Positions 1-5,403 are shown, counted from the first letter of the stretch. The stretch: 6,864 nucleotides of DNA from Nocardioides sp. (GCA_023252065.1 JAHEXO010000121.1:1-6864); one strand, 5' to 3'. A program made the numbers and translations. Notes: generated from the sequence alone by a model not told the origin.

Positions 1-393
1 CGCGTGTGGGCCGCCTTCGCCGAGGAGGACCAGAAGCTGGCCTGGTTCGGCGTCGGCGACACCTTCGAGCCGGGCGAGTGGGCGTTCGACTTCCGCGTCG
101 GTGGACGCGACGTCGCCGAAGGGACGTTCCACGACGGTCCGGTCTCGCGCTACGAGGCCACCTACGCCGACATCGTCGAGCACGTCCGCATCGTCACGAC
201 CTACGACATGTGGCTCGACGGGCTCCACATGTCGACGTCGGTGGCGTCCTTCGAGCTCGATCCGGTCGACGCGGGCACCCGGTTCACCCACGTCGAGCAC
301 GGCGTCTTCTTCGACCAGTTCGAGGCCGACGGGCCGAACCGCGAGGCGGGCAGCCGGGGCCTGCTCGATGCACTCGGCCACCACCTCGCGTGA
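1..393 (+). CDS. SRPBCC / AHSA1-like domain protein, 5' truncated by window edge
   Basis: The reading frame is open from base 1 to a TGA at 391-393 and gives 130 residues with no start codon of its own; the first in-frame GTG (base 4) falls inside the conserved RVWAAFAEEDQKLAWF segment, so the true start lies upstream. That segment, followed by an alternating hydrophobic pattern, the basic/glycine FRVGGR stretch (residues 31-36) and a closing helix ending in LLDALGHHLA, is typical of the START/Bet v1-like SRPBCC fold of the AHSA1 (activator of Hsp90 ATPase homologue) group. Family members are about 150-165 residues, so roughly 20-30 N-terminal residues are missing. These soluble cytoplasmic proteins have a hydrophobic pocket, and the ligand is usually unknown. 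In bacteria they often sit beside ArsR-type regulators; any such gene would lie outside the window. Family assignment is fairly sure, specific role unknown. Confidence 0.85.
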   Translation, partial: RVWAAFAEEDQKLAWFGVGDTFEPGEWAFDFRVGGRDVAEGTFHDGPVSRYEATYADIVEHVRIVTTYDMWLDGLHMSTSVASFELDPVDAGTRFTHVEHGVFFDQFEADGPNREAGSRGLLDALGHHLA

Positions 394-435
394 CGCACCT
401 CCCCGAATGCGCGATGGCGATGGCAGGATCCGGTC

Positions 436-801
436 ATGGCAGTCGACCCGACCGGACGTGACCTCAAGGCCTTCCTCGCACGCGACGACGACGGGCCGGT
501 GGTGATGCTCAACCTGCTCCGCTTCAAGCCGGGCGGCCGTGCGTCGTACGACCGCTATGCCGAGGCGATCACGCAGACGTTCCTGCCACGCGTGGGGGGC
601 GAGGTGATCTACGCCGGCGACGGCGACATCGCGCTGGTCGCCGACGACGGCCAGGCGTGGGACGCCGTGCTCCTCGTGCGCTACCCGTCGCGGCAGGCGT
701 TCAGTCGGATGGTGGCCGACCCGGAGTACCAGGAGGTCACCCACCTCCGGACCGAGGCGCTCGAGGAGGCCGTGCTCCAGCCGACGGTCCCCTGGACCTG
801 A
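436..801 (+). CDS. DUF1330 domain protein
   Basis: This 121-residue soluble protein matches the DUF1330 pattern by eye: an N-terminal PVVMLNLLRFKPGG strand and turn (21-34), a SYDRYAEA helix (37-44), a central strand with VIYAGDGD (58-64), then AWDAVLLVRYPSRQAF (75-89) and MVADPEYQEV (92-101). DUF1330 proteins adopt a dimeric ferredoxin-like alpha/beta barrel fold; no reaction is firmly established for the family. The ATG start is supported by AGGA at 425-428 with a 7-base spacer, and the length is normal for the family. It lies 42 bases after the SRPBCC gene on the same strand, so cotranscription is possible. It ends 15 bases before the convergent end of the serine hydrolase gene. I see no signal peptide or membrane segment. 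Confidence 0.88.
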   Translation: MAVDPTGRDLKAFLARDDDGPVVMLNLLRFKPGGRASYDRYAEAITQTFLPRVGGEVIYAGDGDIALVADDGQAWDAVLLVRYPSRQAFSRMVADPEYQEVTHLRTEALEEAVLQPTVPWT

Positions 802-816
802 GCCGCAGGCCCACGA

Positions 817-2256
817 TCATCCCTCGCGGGTCGGTCGGTGCAGGGTCGACAGGCGCCCTCCGTCGAGGGGCGCCACCTGCCATGTCGCTCGGGCCGCCTG
901 CGTCGGCACGGAGCAGACGATCTCCATGCGGTGCGGCGTCTCGAGGAACATCACCCCGATCACCAGCGTCTGGTCGTCCCGCCACCCCGCGGAACCTGCG
1001 ACGGGTACGACGGAGCCGTGGGCGTCCTCCGGCTCCGACACCGACCAGCCGCCGTAGCCGGCCTCGAACGTGAGGGCATTGCCCTGCTCGTGGAGCGTGA
1101 CGTGGAGACCGGTGTCGGTCGCGTCGACCGTGACCGAGGTGAGGCGCACGGTCGGTGTCCCTGCCGGGTCGGCCGCCATCTCGAAGCGCAGCGGAGAGTC
1201 AGCCTGCCCATTCCCCGGTCGTGGGTGGCCGCCGACGAGCGGCATGTGAAGGCTGCTCAGCCGGTGCTCGAGGTCGGCCTGCGCTTCAGCGTCCACCTGC
1301 GCGCCGCCGAGCCCTGGAAGCAGCCGCTCCCACACGTGGTCCAGCAGCGCCTGCGTCGCCTCGGTGCCGGCGGTCAGGGCGACGACGGCATCGTGCTCGG
1401 GTAGGACCAGGCTGAACTGACCGAAGGCACCGTCGGCACGGAACCCGTGCCGGGACAGCCAGAACTGGAAGCCATAGCCCTGCTGCCAGTCCGGATCCGG
1501 CATCAGCGGGGTTGCCACTCTTCGCGACGTCGCCTGCTCGACGTAGCTCTCCGAGAGCAGCCGTCGCTCACCCCACCGGCCGCGCTGCAGGTAGAGCAGG
1601 CCGAGTGCGGCGATGTCTTCGGTGCGGGCGAACAGGCCGCTGAACCCGATCTCCCGGCCCGCCGGATGACTCTGCCAGGCCACCTCGCCGATGCCGAGCG
1701 GGCCGAACAGGCGGGTCGAGAGGTAGTCGCTCAGCCGCGCCCCCGCCCGCTTCTGGATCACCGCGGCCAAGGTGTAGGTGCAGGGCTGGTTGTAGGCGAA
1801 GACGCTGCCGGGTGCCTGGTCCGGAGGTAGCAGGAGGAAGCCTCGGACCGGCTCCTCGCGGTCGCCGGTGAGAGCGTCCTGCCACATGTCGCGGTCATGC
1901 CCCGAGCTCATCGACGCGAGGTCGCGCAAGGTGATCGACCGGCTCCGCGGGTCGGTGATCTCGTCGCCGAGCTCGGGGAAGTGGGAGACCACCGTGTCGT
2001 CCAGCCGGACCAGACCCTCGTCGACGGCCATGCCCAACGCCGTCGACGTGACGCTCTTGCTCACCGAGTAGACCAGGCGGGGCCGCTGCGCGGTGTACGG
2101 CGCCCACCACCCCTCCGCGACCACGTGGCCGTGGCGCACCACCATGAGGCTGTGGAGCTCCACCTCGGGGTCCGCCTCCACGGCATCGACGAACGCCAGC
2201 ACCGCGGCCGGGTCGACGCCCTGCGCGGCCGGTGTGCTGCGCGGGAGGCCGTCCAT
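817..2256 (-). CDS. Serine hydrolase, class C beta-lactamase-like (cytoplasmic)
   Basis: The 479-residue protein has a beta-lactamase/transpeptidase-like fold of the esterase EstB/PBP4* type. The nucleophile motif SxxK is S64-V-S-K67 in VYSVSKSVTSTALG, with the usual following LASMSSGHD (113-121). The second motif is Y155-N156-Q157 in SVFAYNQPCTYTLAAVI, where YxN is standard. At the KTG/HxG position there is ADGAFGQFSLVLPE (274-287), so D275-G276-A277 replaces the basic residue motif. The catalytic domain runs to about residue 316. The remaining 160 residues form a C-terminal extension rich in beta strands (about 355-465) that I cannot assign. No signal peptide is visible, so the protein is probably cytoplasmic. 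Substrate is unknown; esterase or amidase activity is more likely than true beta-lactamase activity. The ATG at 2256 has no Shine-Dalgarno sequence but a TAGGCT box six bases upstream, which suggests a leaderless mRNA. Confidence 0.9.
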   Translation of the reverse strand: MDGLPRSTPAAQGVDPAAVLAFVDAVEADPEVELHSLMVVRHGHVVAEGWWAPYTAQRPRLVYSVSKSVTSTALGMAVDEGLVRLDDTVVSHFPELGDEITDPRSRSITLRDLASMSSGHDRDMWQDALTGDREEPVRGFLLLPPDQAPGSVFAYNQPCTYTLAAVIQKRAGARLSDYLSTRLFGPLGIGEVAWQSHPAGREIGFSGLFARTEDIAALGLLYLQRGRWGERRLLSESYVEQATSRRVATPLMPDPDWQQGYGFQFWLSRHGFRADGAFGQFSLVLPEHDAVVALTAGTEATQALLDHVWERLLPGLGGAQVDAEAQADLEHRLSSLHMPLVGGHPRPGNGQADSPLRFEMAADPAGTPTVRLTSVTVDATDTGLHVTLHEQGNALTFEAGYGGWSVSEPEDAHGSVVPVAGSAGWRDDQTLVIGVMFLETPHRMEIVCSVPTQAARATWQVAPLDGGRLSTLHRPTREG

Positions 2257-2262
2257 GGCCCG

Positions 2263-2268
2263 AGCCTA
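2263..2268 (-). promoter_or_regulatory. Candidate -10 box of leaderless promoter for the serine hydrolase
   Basis: On the minus strand TAGGCT sits six bases before the ATG at 2256, which would place the transcription start at or next to the A of the start codon. Actinobacteria commonly make leaderless mRNAs with a TAnnnT box at this distance, and no Shine-Dalgarno sequence is present here. I see no good TTGACN -35 element at the expected distance. Confidence 0.5.
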
Positions 2269-2292
2269 CGCAGCAGCAGGGCCGCGGGGCCC

Positions 2293-2298
2293 TACGCT
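2293..2298 (+). promoter_or_regulatory. Possible -10 box for the PLDc_N gene
   Basis: TACGCT fits the TAnnnT pattern of actinobacterial -10 boxes and is the best match I see in the divergent spacer 2257-2373. It would give a leader of about 70 bases before the ATG at 2374. No convincing -35 element precedes it, so this is a weak call. Confidence 0.2.
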
Positions 2299-2323
2299 CA
2301 GGAGTCGACGCACAGCGACGACG

Positions 2324-2338
2324 GGTCCGCGGTGGACC
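2324..2338 (+). other. Short perfect inverted repeat in leader of the PLDc_N gene
   Basis: GGTCC (2324-2328) and GGACC (2334-2338) are perfect inverted arms around a five-base centre. The site is 35 bases before the ATG and could be an operator half or a small leader hairpin. Five-base arms occur often by chance in GC-rich DNA. Confidence 0.25.
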
Positions 2339-2373
2339 GCTCGGTCAACGTCGGCCAAAACGGAGGCACTCCC

Positions 2374-2631
2374 ATGTTCAACGACAACGGCCATTTCCTG
2401 GTGGCACTGTTCGAGATCGCCATCTTCATCGCGTTCCTGATGTGCCTGTGGTGGGTCTTCGGTGATCTGTTCCGCAGCCGCGACCTGGGCGGTGGGATCA
2501 AGGCCGTGTGGGTCCTGTTCATCATCGTGCTGCCGATCGTGGGCGTGCTGGTCTACCTGTTCACACGAGGTAGCGGGATGGACGCGCGCGAGATCGAGTA
2601 CTACAAGGCGAAGGGCCTGCCCTCCGCCTGA
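2374..2631 (+). CDS. Two-helix membrane protein with PLDc_N domain
   Basis: This 85-residue protein has two hydrophobic segments, about 8-30 (FLVALFEIAIFIAFLMCLWW) and 44-63. The second includes VWVLFIIVLPIVGVLVYLFT, with the conserved LPxxGxLxYL signature of the PLDc_N domain (Phospholipase_D-nuclease N-terminal). The domain is named after the membrane anchor of cardiolipin synthases, but stand-alone copies like this one have no phospholipase catalytic domain and no HKD motif, and their role is not established. The tail KAKGLPSA after EIEYYK is soluble. The ATG at 2374 is chosen because GGAGG lies at 2362-2366 with a 7-base spacer; the much longer upstream open frame is a shadow of the opposite-strand hydrolase gene. 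The next gene follows 92 bases downstream on the same strand. Confidence 0.85.
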   Translation: MFNDNGHFLVALFEIAIFIAFLMCLWWVFGDLFRSRDLGGGIKAVWVLFIIVLPIVGVLVYLFTRGSGMDAREIEYYKAKGLPSA

Positions 2632-2640
2632 CGATGCCGC

Positions 2641-2656
2641 GACCCCGCTGCGGGTC
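2641..2656 (+). terminator. Weak hairpin after the PLDc_N gene
   Basis: GACCC (2641-2645) pairs with GGGTC (2652-2656) around a six-base loop, nine bases after the stop codon. There is no T-rich tail beyond TTCGGCTCTT, so this is at best a weak attenuator. I give it little weight. Confidence 0.2.
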
Positions 2657-2690
2657 CTTCGGCTCTTGCCTGCTGCGCACGCGCCGCCGT

Positions 2691-2703
2691 CTCATGGGAT
2701 GAG
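2691..2703 (+). promoter_or_regulatory. 13-base palindrome upstream of the nitroreductase gene
   Basis: CTCATGGGATGAG has perfect five-base inverted arms around GGG, 20 bases before the GTG start at 2724. Its position in the promoter-proximal part of a 92-base spacer is suitable for a repressor operator. The regulator is unknown, and the arms are short. Confidence 0.3.
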
Positions 2704-2723
2704 GGCCCAGGACGGGAGGCGGC

Positions 2724-3245
2724 GTGAACGCCCAGGCGACGATGCAGCGGGGCCATCCGCAGCGACCGTGGCTGGGCCTCAGACGGCGTCCGGGTCGCCT
2801 GGCTCTCGCCGTGTTCCGCATCCCGCTGCCGCTCTACCGTGCCGGGTGGGGCTGGCTGCTGGGCCGCACTTTCCTCCTGCTCGTGCACGCGGGGCGCACC
2901 ACCGGCCGGCCACACGCCATCACCGCGATGGTGTTGCACGACGACCGTGCGACCCATGAGGCGGTGATCTGCTCGGCGTGGGGACCCACCACCGACTGGA
3001 TCCGCAACATCCGGCAGCGGCCGGCGCTCGAGGTCAGGATCGGGAGGGAGTCGTTCGTCCCTCGGCAGCGGTTCCTCTCCGAGGACGAGAGCTTCGCGGT
3101 GACCGTCGAGTTCTGCCTGCGCCACCCGGCTCGGCTACGCGTGCTGAGGCGAGTCCTCGGCTGGGACCTCCGCACGGAGGAAGCTGTCCGAGACTTCGTC
3201 CGCACCCGTCCGTTCGTCGCCTTCCGCCCCGAAACCGCGGCGTGA
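2724..3245 (+). CDS. Nitroreductase / deazaflavin-dependent oxidoreductase (DDN family)
   Basis: The 173-residue protein resembles the split-barrel DDN family, whose best-known member is the mycobacterial F420-dependent nitroreductase Ddn. The signature is FLLLVHAGRTTGRPHAITAM (50-69), with GRxTGR at 57-62 matching the family GRxSGxxR loop. It is followed by a strand with VICSAWGPTTDWIRNIRQRP (81-100), which corresponds to the family motif usually written as HPxWYhNLxAnP, and by ALEVRIG. The Trp is present (W92) while the His-Pro is replaced by Thr-Thr-Asp. Residues 19-49 contain basic and hydrophobic stretches that may lie along the membrane. Such enzymes typically use reduced F420 to reduce quinones or nitro compounds, but substrate and cofactor are inferred. 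GTG at 2724 is preferred because GGGAGG lies at 2714-2719, though the spacer is only 4 bases; an ATG at 2742 is the alternative. Confidence 0.8.
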   Translation: MNAQATMQRGHPQRPWLGLRRRPGRLALAVFRIPLPLYRAGWGWLLGRTFLLLVHAGRTTGRPHAITAMVLHDDRATHEAVICSAWGPTTDWIRNIRQRPALEVRIGRESFVPRQRFLSEDESFAVTVEFCLRHPARLRVLRRVLGWDLRTEEAVRDFVRTRPFVAFRPETAA

Positions 3246-3268
3246 GGTCGGGCGAAGCCTCCCGCCTC

Positions 3269-3296
3269 GGCCACTGAGGGACTTCGGCCTCTGGCC
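3269..3296 (+). promoter_or_regulatory. Imperfect hairpin containing a DosR-like half-site
   Basis: GGCCA (3269-3273) pairs with TGGCC (3292-3296), and GAGG (3276-3279) pairs with CCTC (3288-3291), with two unpaired bases on the left arm. The structure follows the nitroreductase stop codon by 23 bases, so it could be that gene's terminator, although there is no T tract. It also contains GGGACTTCGGCCTC (3278-3291), which matches 10 of 14 positions of the mycobacterial DosR/DevR core GGGACTWWAGTCCC. The two readings are not exclusive. Confidence 0.35.
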
Positions 3297-3304
3297 CGAT
3301 CAGG

Positions 3305-3321
3305 AGTGTGGTCGCGACACT
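3305..3321 (+). promoter_or_regulatory. 17-base imperfect palindrome before the three-gene membrane operon
   Basis: AGTGT (3305-3309) and ACACT (3317-3321) are perfect arms around GGTCGCG, with one further matched pair inside (3311 and 3315). An overlapping perfect 8-base palindrome GTCGCGAC lies at 3311-3318. The site is 22 bases before the preferred GTG start at 3344 and fits a repressor operator or a leader hairpin. The cognate regulator is not in the window. Confidence 0.35.
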
Positions 3322-3327
3322 GAGGTC

Positions 3328-3334
3328 GAGGGAG
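3328..3334 (+). promoter_or_regulatory. Ribosome binding site that decides the start at 3344
   Basis: GAGGGAG lies nine bases before the GTG at 3344. The upstream in-frame GTG at 3308 and TTG at 3335 lack a comparable site; TTG 3335 directly abuts this one. The start at 3344 also gives a normal-looking soluble N-terminus beginning MTTDFHAPTS. Confidence 0.6.
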
Positions 3335-3343
3335 TTGATCGTC

Positions 3344-4174
3344 GTGACTACTGACTTCCATGCGCCCACCTCCGTGCAGCATCCCGAGGTTCGCGAGCGC
3401 AGAGCGGCCGACCCGATGCTCTGGCTGGGCGCCGGGGCGCTGCTGTTCTTCCTCGTGCCGTGGATCGGGGCCGACCGGCTCGGGCTGCAGCCCGACCTGT
3501 ACTACCTCGTCTACTTCACTGTCGCGGTCTTGTTCTTCGCCGCGTTCGTCACCAGGCATGCGGCCGAGCTGCGACCCCTCTGGACCGAGCACCTGTGGCA
3601 GAGCCTCGTGATCGGCGCCGTCGTCGGCGTCGCGCTGGCCGTCGGCATCTTCGCCCAGGCGGCCACCCCGCACGAGGGTGGGTGGCGCTACGGCTTCGAG
3701 CTCGCATGGCGAGGTCTCGTCTACGGCAGTGTCGACGCCCTGACCCTCTTCGTCTTCCCGGCAGCCGTGGCCTACCTCGTGCTGCGGGGCAACCGCCAGG
3801 GGCTACGACGCAAGGCCGCCTTCGCCGGACTGGCCCTGGCTCTCTCGCTGCTCGTCACCACGACCTACCACCTCGGCTACTCCGAGTACCGCGGCGAGCT
3901 CCTGCGCTACCCCGAGATCGGGGCCCTCACGGCGAACGTCCCCACGGTCCTCACCGGCAACCCGCTCGGTGCGGTGGTCACGCACGTCACCATGCACGTC
4001 AGCTCGGTCGCCCACCAGAACGAGGGCGGTCCGGCGCACATGATCCCGCCGAGAGTGACGGTGGACTATCCGAACCACGGCAGCAGCGATGTGGCGGCCG
4101 GCCTCGCTGCCGGCTGGCTGCTGGTCACGGCTGCTGCCCTCACAGTGCTCGTACGCCGCGAGCGTCGTCACTGA
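3344..4174 (+). CDS. Multi-pass membrane protein, possibly divergent CPBP-like
   Basis: From the GTG at 3344 the protein has 276 residues; an upstream GTG at 3308 would add 12. I do not recognise a named family with certainty. Hydrophobic segments lie near 25-40, 51-69, 86-105, 125-147, 159-175, 200-222 and 248-270, suggesting six or seven helices with a short soluble N-terminus and a basic C-terminus. Three polar motifs lie in or beside helices: FELAWRGLVYG (118-128) with E119 and R123, TTTYHLGYSEYRG (172-184) with H176, and THVTMHVSSVAH (213-224) with H214 and H218. Their order matches the EExxxR, FxxxH and HxxxN motifs of CPBP intramembrane proteases, one of which is encoded two genes downstream. 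The spacing from Arg to the next His is 53 residues here against 33 in that neighbour, so homology is unproven. It is the first gene of a tight membrane-protein operon. Confidence 0.75.
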   Translation: MTTDFHAPTSVQHPEVRERRAADPMLWLGAGALLFFLVPWIGADRLGLQPDLYYLVYFTVAVLFFAAFVTRHAAELRPLWTEHLWQSLVIGAVVGVALAVGIFAQAATPHEGGWRYGFELAWRGLVYGSVDALTLFVFPAAVAYLVLRGNRQGLRRKAAFAGLALALSLLVTTTYHLGYSEYRGELLRYPEIGALTANVPTVLTGNPLGAVVTHVTMHVSSVAHQNEGGPAHMIPPRVTVDYPNHGSSDVAAGLAAGWLLVTAAALTVLVRRERRH

Positions 4175-4204
4175 CCCGAACACCCGACCAGGAGGGGAGG
4201 CGCC

Positions 4205-4495
4205 ATGGTCGCGCCGGAGATCACCTTGCAGGACTACGAGAAGGCCGAACGCGCGATGGCCCACGAGGGTGCACGCGTCGGCGTGACGGTGCACGGCATC
4301 GTCACCGTGCTGGTGTCAGTGCTGATGGTCGTCTTGAACCTCGCCGTCGCCCAAGGGTTCCCCTGGTCGGCGTTCGCGGTCGCCGGTATGGCGATCGGGT
4401 TCGGCACGCACTGGTGGTTCGGCTACCGCAACCTCGACACGCACCTGGCCACGCAGCAGCTCGAGACCGAGGCGCGCGCGGCCCAGCTCCGGTGA
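4205..4495 (+). CDS. 2TM domain protein
   Basis: This 96-residue protein has a charged N-terminal helix (ITLQDYEKAERAMAHEGARV, 6-25), two hydrophobic segments at about 28-47 and 52-70, and a polar helical tail (NLDTHLATQQLETEARAAQL, 76-95). The layout and the sequences VTVHGIVTVLVSVLMVVLNL and GFGTHWWFGY agree with the 2TM domain family, whose members are small membrane proteins often fused to or encoded beside signalling or transcription proteins; no biochemical role is settled. The ATG has a strong site, GGAGGGGAGG at 4191-4200. The gene begins 30 bases after the preceding membrane protein, and its TGA overlaps a possible GTG start of the CPBP gene in a GTGA arrangement (4492-4495), so the three genes are very likely one operon. 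Confidence 0.85.
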   Translation: MVAPEITLQDYEKAERAMAHEGARVGVTVHGIVTVLVSVLMVVLNLAVAQGFPWSAFAVAGMAIGFGTHWWFGYRNLDTHLATQQLETEARAAQLR

Positions 4496-4506
4496 GGACG
4501 TCGTCC

Positions 4507-5181
4507 GTGGCCGTGCCGAGCAACGAGGTGTCGCGCCGGACTCGGCTGTGGCAGACGATCACCGGGCTGGAGGTGCTGCTCGCCACGGCCGCGGTGCTGA
4601 GCGACTGGCTCATCCCGAGCGTCGTGCTGCTCCTGATGGCCGGGCTGTCGCTGCTCGCTCGTCACGAGGGTCCGCGGTCGCTCGGGCTACGACGAGTGCC
4701 GGCCGGGCCGCTGGCGCTGCGCATGCTGGTGTTCGCAGCGCTGTGGTCGCTGGTGCAGCTGGGCCTGACGATGCCCCTGGCCAACCACGTCTCGGGCACC
4801 CACCAGGACCTCAGCGGGTTCGCCGACATCGAGGGCAACCTCGGGCTGCTGGTGCTCTTCCTGGTGCTCAGCTGGACCCTGGCCGCGTTCGTGGAGGAGC
4901 TCGCGTTCCGCGGCTACCTCCAGACCCGGATGCGCGACGTACTCGGCCACGGACGAGCCGGCACCGTGGTCGCCGTCCTCGTCTCCTCGGCGCTCTTCGG
5001 TGCCGTGCACAGCGAGCAGGGCCTGATCGGCGTGCTGGTGGTGTCGTTGGACGCGGTCGCCTTCAGTGTCGTGCGCTACCGCTACCGCACCCTGTGGGCG
5101 TCGATCCTGGCCCACGGGTTCAACAACACGATCGGGTTCGTCGCGTTCTACCTCGTGGGGCCGGTCTACGGGCTCTGGTGA
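4507..5181 (+). CDS. CPBP family intramembrane metalloprotease (CAAX protease/Abi family)
   Basis: From GTG 4507 the protein has 224 residues and shows the full CPBP motif set: E130-E131-LAF-R135-G in FVEELAFRGYLQTR, F164-GAV-H168 in SALFGAVHSEQG, and H203-GFN-N207 in ILAHGFNNTIGF. In studied members these residues form a zinc-dependent active site within the membrane (Rce1-like). Hydrophobic segments lie near 17-31, 35-50, 70-90, 111-129, 152-166, 171-189 and 197-216. Substrates vary across the family (prenylated peptides, bacteriocin precursors, anti-sigma factors) and none is evident here. GTG 4507 is chosen for GAGGA at 4494-4498 with an 8-base spacer; GTG 4492 overlaps the previous stop by four bases and would add five residues, and GTG 4513 is also possible. 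It is the last gene of the operon. Confidence 0.92.
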   Translation: MAVPSNEVSRRTRLWQTITGLEVLLATAAVLSDWLIPSVVLLLMAGLSLLARHEGPRSLGLRRVPAGPLALRMLVFAALWSLVQLGLTMPLANHVSGTHQDLSGFADIEGNLGLLVLFLVLSWTLAAFVEELAFRGYLQTRMRDVLGHGRAGTVVAVLVSSALFGAVHSEQGLIGVLVVSLDAVAFSVVRYRYRTLWASILAHGFNNTIGFVAFYLVGPVYGLW

Positions 5182-5199
5182 GGGCGCCTACCGCGCTCT
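5181..5199 (+). terminator. Candidate terminator hairpin between convergent genes
   Basis: AGGGCGC (5181-5187) pairs with GCGCTCT (5193-5199) around the loop CTACC, giving seven pairs including one G-T. It starts at the last base of the CPBP stop codon and ends just before the stop of the opposite gene, so it could end transcription from the left. On the minus strand the G-T pair becomes an A-C mismatch, so it is weaker there. There is no T tract. Confidence 0.4.
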
Positions 5200-5200
5200 G

Positions 5201-5389
5201 TCAACGGTGGAGGGCCGAGAACGTCTGGAAGACCATGTAGGCCGGCCAGAAGATCCCCTCGAAGATCGCGTAGAGGTGCGCCCAGAACCCGTCCGCGAGC
5301 TGCCAGAACCAGAACCACGCGCCGAGGATCCCGAGGCCGTAGATCGCGCCGCTCCCCGCGGCGACTCCGTTGCTGTTGGACGACGCCAT
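5201..5389 (-). CDS. Small aromatic-rich membrane protein of unknown function
   Basis: The 62-residue protein starts with a short Ser/Asn/Gly-rich soluble part (MASSNSNGVAAGSG), followed by two hydrophobic segments: AIYGLGILGAWFWFWQ (15-30) and about 40-57 (YAIFEGIFWPAYMVFQTF). It is notably aromatic, with 5 Trp, 7 Phe and 3 Tyr. The pattern YGLGxxGAxxxFWQ, then a short helix, then WPAxxVxxxF looks like a recurring family of small bacterial membrane proteins, but I know of no assigned function. The ATG at 5389 has GGAG at 5396-5399 with a 6-base spacer; an upstream in-frame start at 5437 would run through a repeated leader and is unlikely. The serine hydrolase gene lies 48 bases upstream on the same strand, so the two may be cotranscribed. 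Its stop is 19 bases from that of the convergent CPBP gene. Confidence 0.75.
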   Translation of the reverse strand: MASSNSNGVAAGSGAIYGLGILGAWFWFWQLADGFWAHLYAIFEGIFWPAYMVFQTFSALHR

Positions 5390-5403
5390 GATGTTCTCCG
5401 TTT

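Noticed and set aside
817..2256. Antibiotic-resistance beta-lactamase
   Set aside because: No signal peptide is seen and the second and third motifs are altered. Such proteins are mostly esterase- or amidase-like, and there is no ampR-type neighbour.
1897..2631. Long plus-strand open frame that would extend the PLDc_N protein to 244 residues
   Set aside because: The extension is antisense to the hydrolase gene. The ATG at 2374 has a GGAGG site and starts the recognisable domain.
2374..2631. Cardiolipin synthase or phospholipase D fragment
   Set aside because: Only the N-terminal membrane domain is present; the reading frame ends cleanly and no HKD motif follows, so it is a stand-alone small protein rather than a broken gene.
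2834..3673. Minus-strand open frame of 279 codons spanning the nitroreductase and the next gene
   Set aside because: It has no recognisable domain, is charged low-complexity sequence, and lies opposite two genes with good domain or membrane signals.
3460..5181. Open frame of 573 codons on the plus strand ending at the CPBP stop
   Set aside because: Only the last part encodes the CPBP protein. The earlier part runs through two well-supported genes in another frame and reads as arginine/proline-rich shadow sequence.
4500..5181. Abi-type phage defence role for the CPBP protein
   Set aside because: The family is historically named Abi/CAAX, but no toxin, antitoxin, bacteriocin or defence gene is nearby. 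The motif set supports a protease only, not a defence role.
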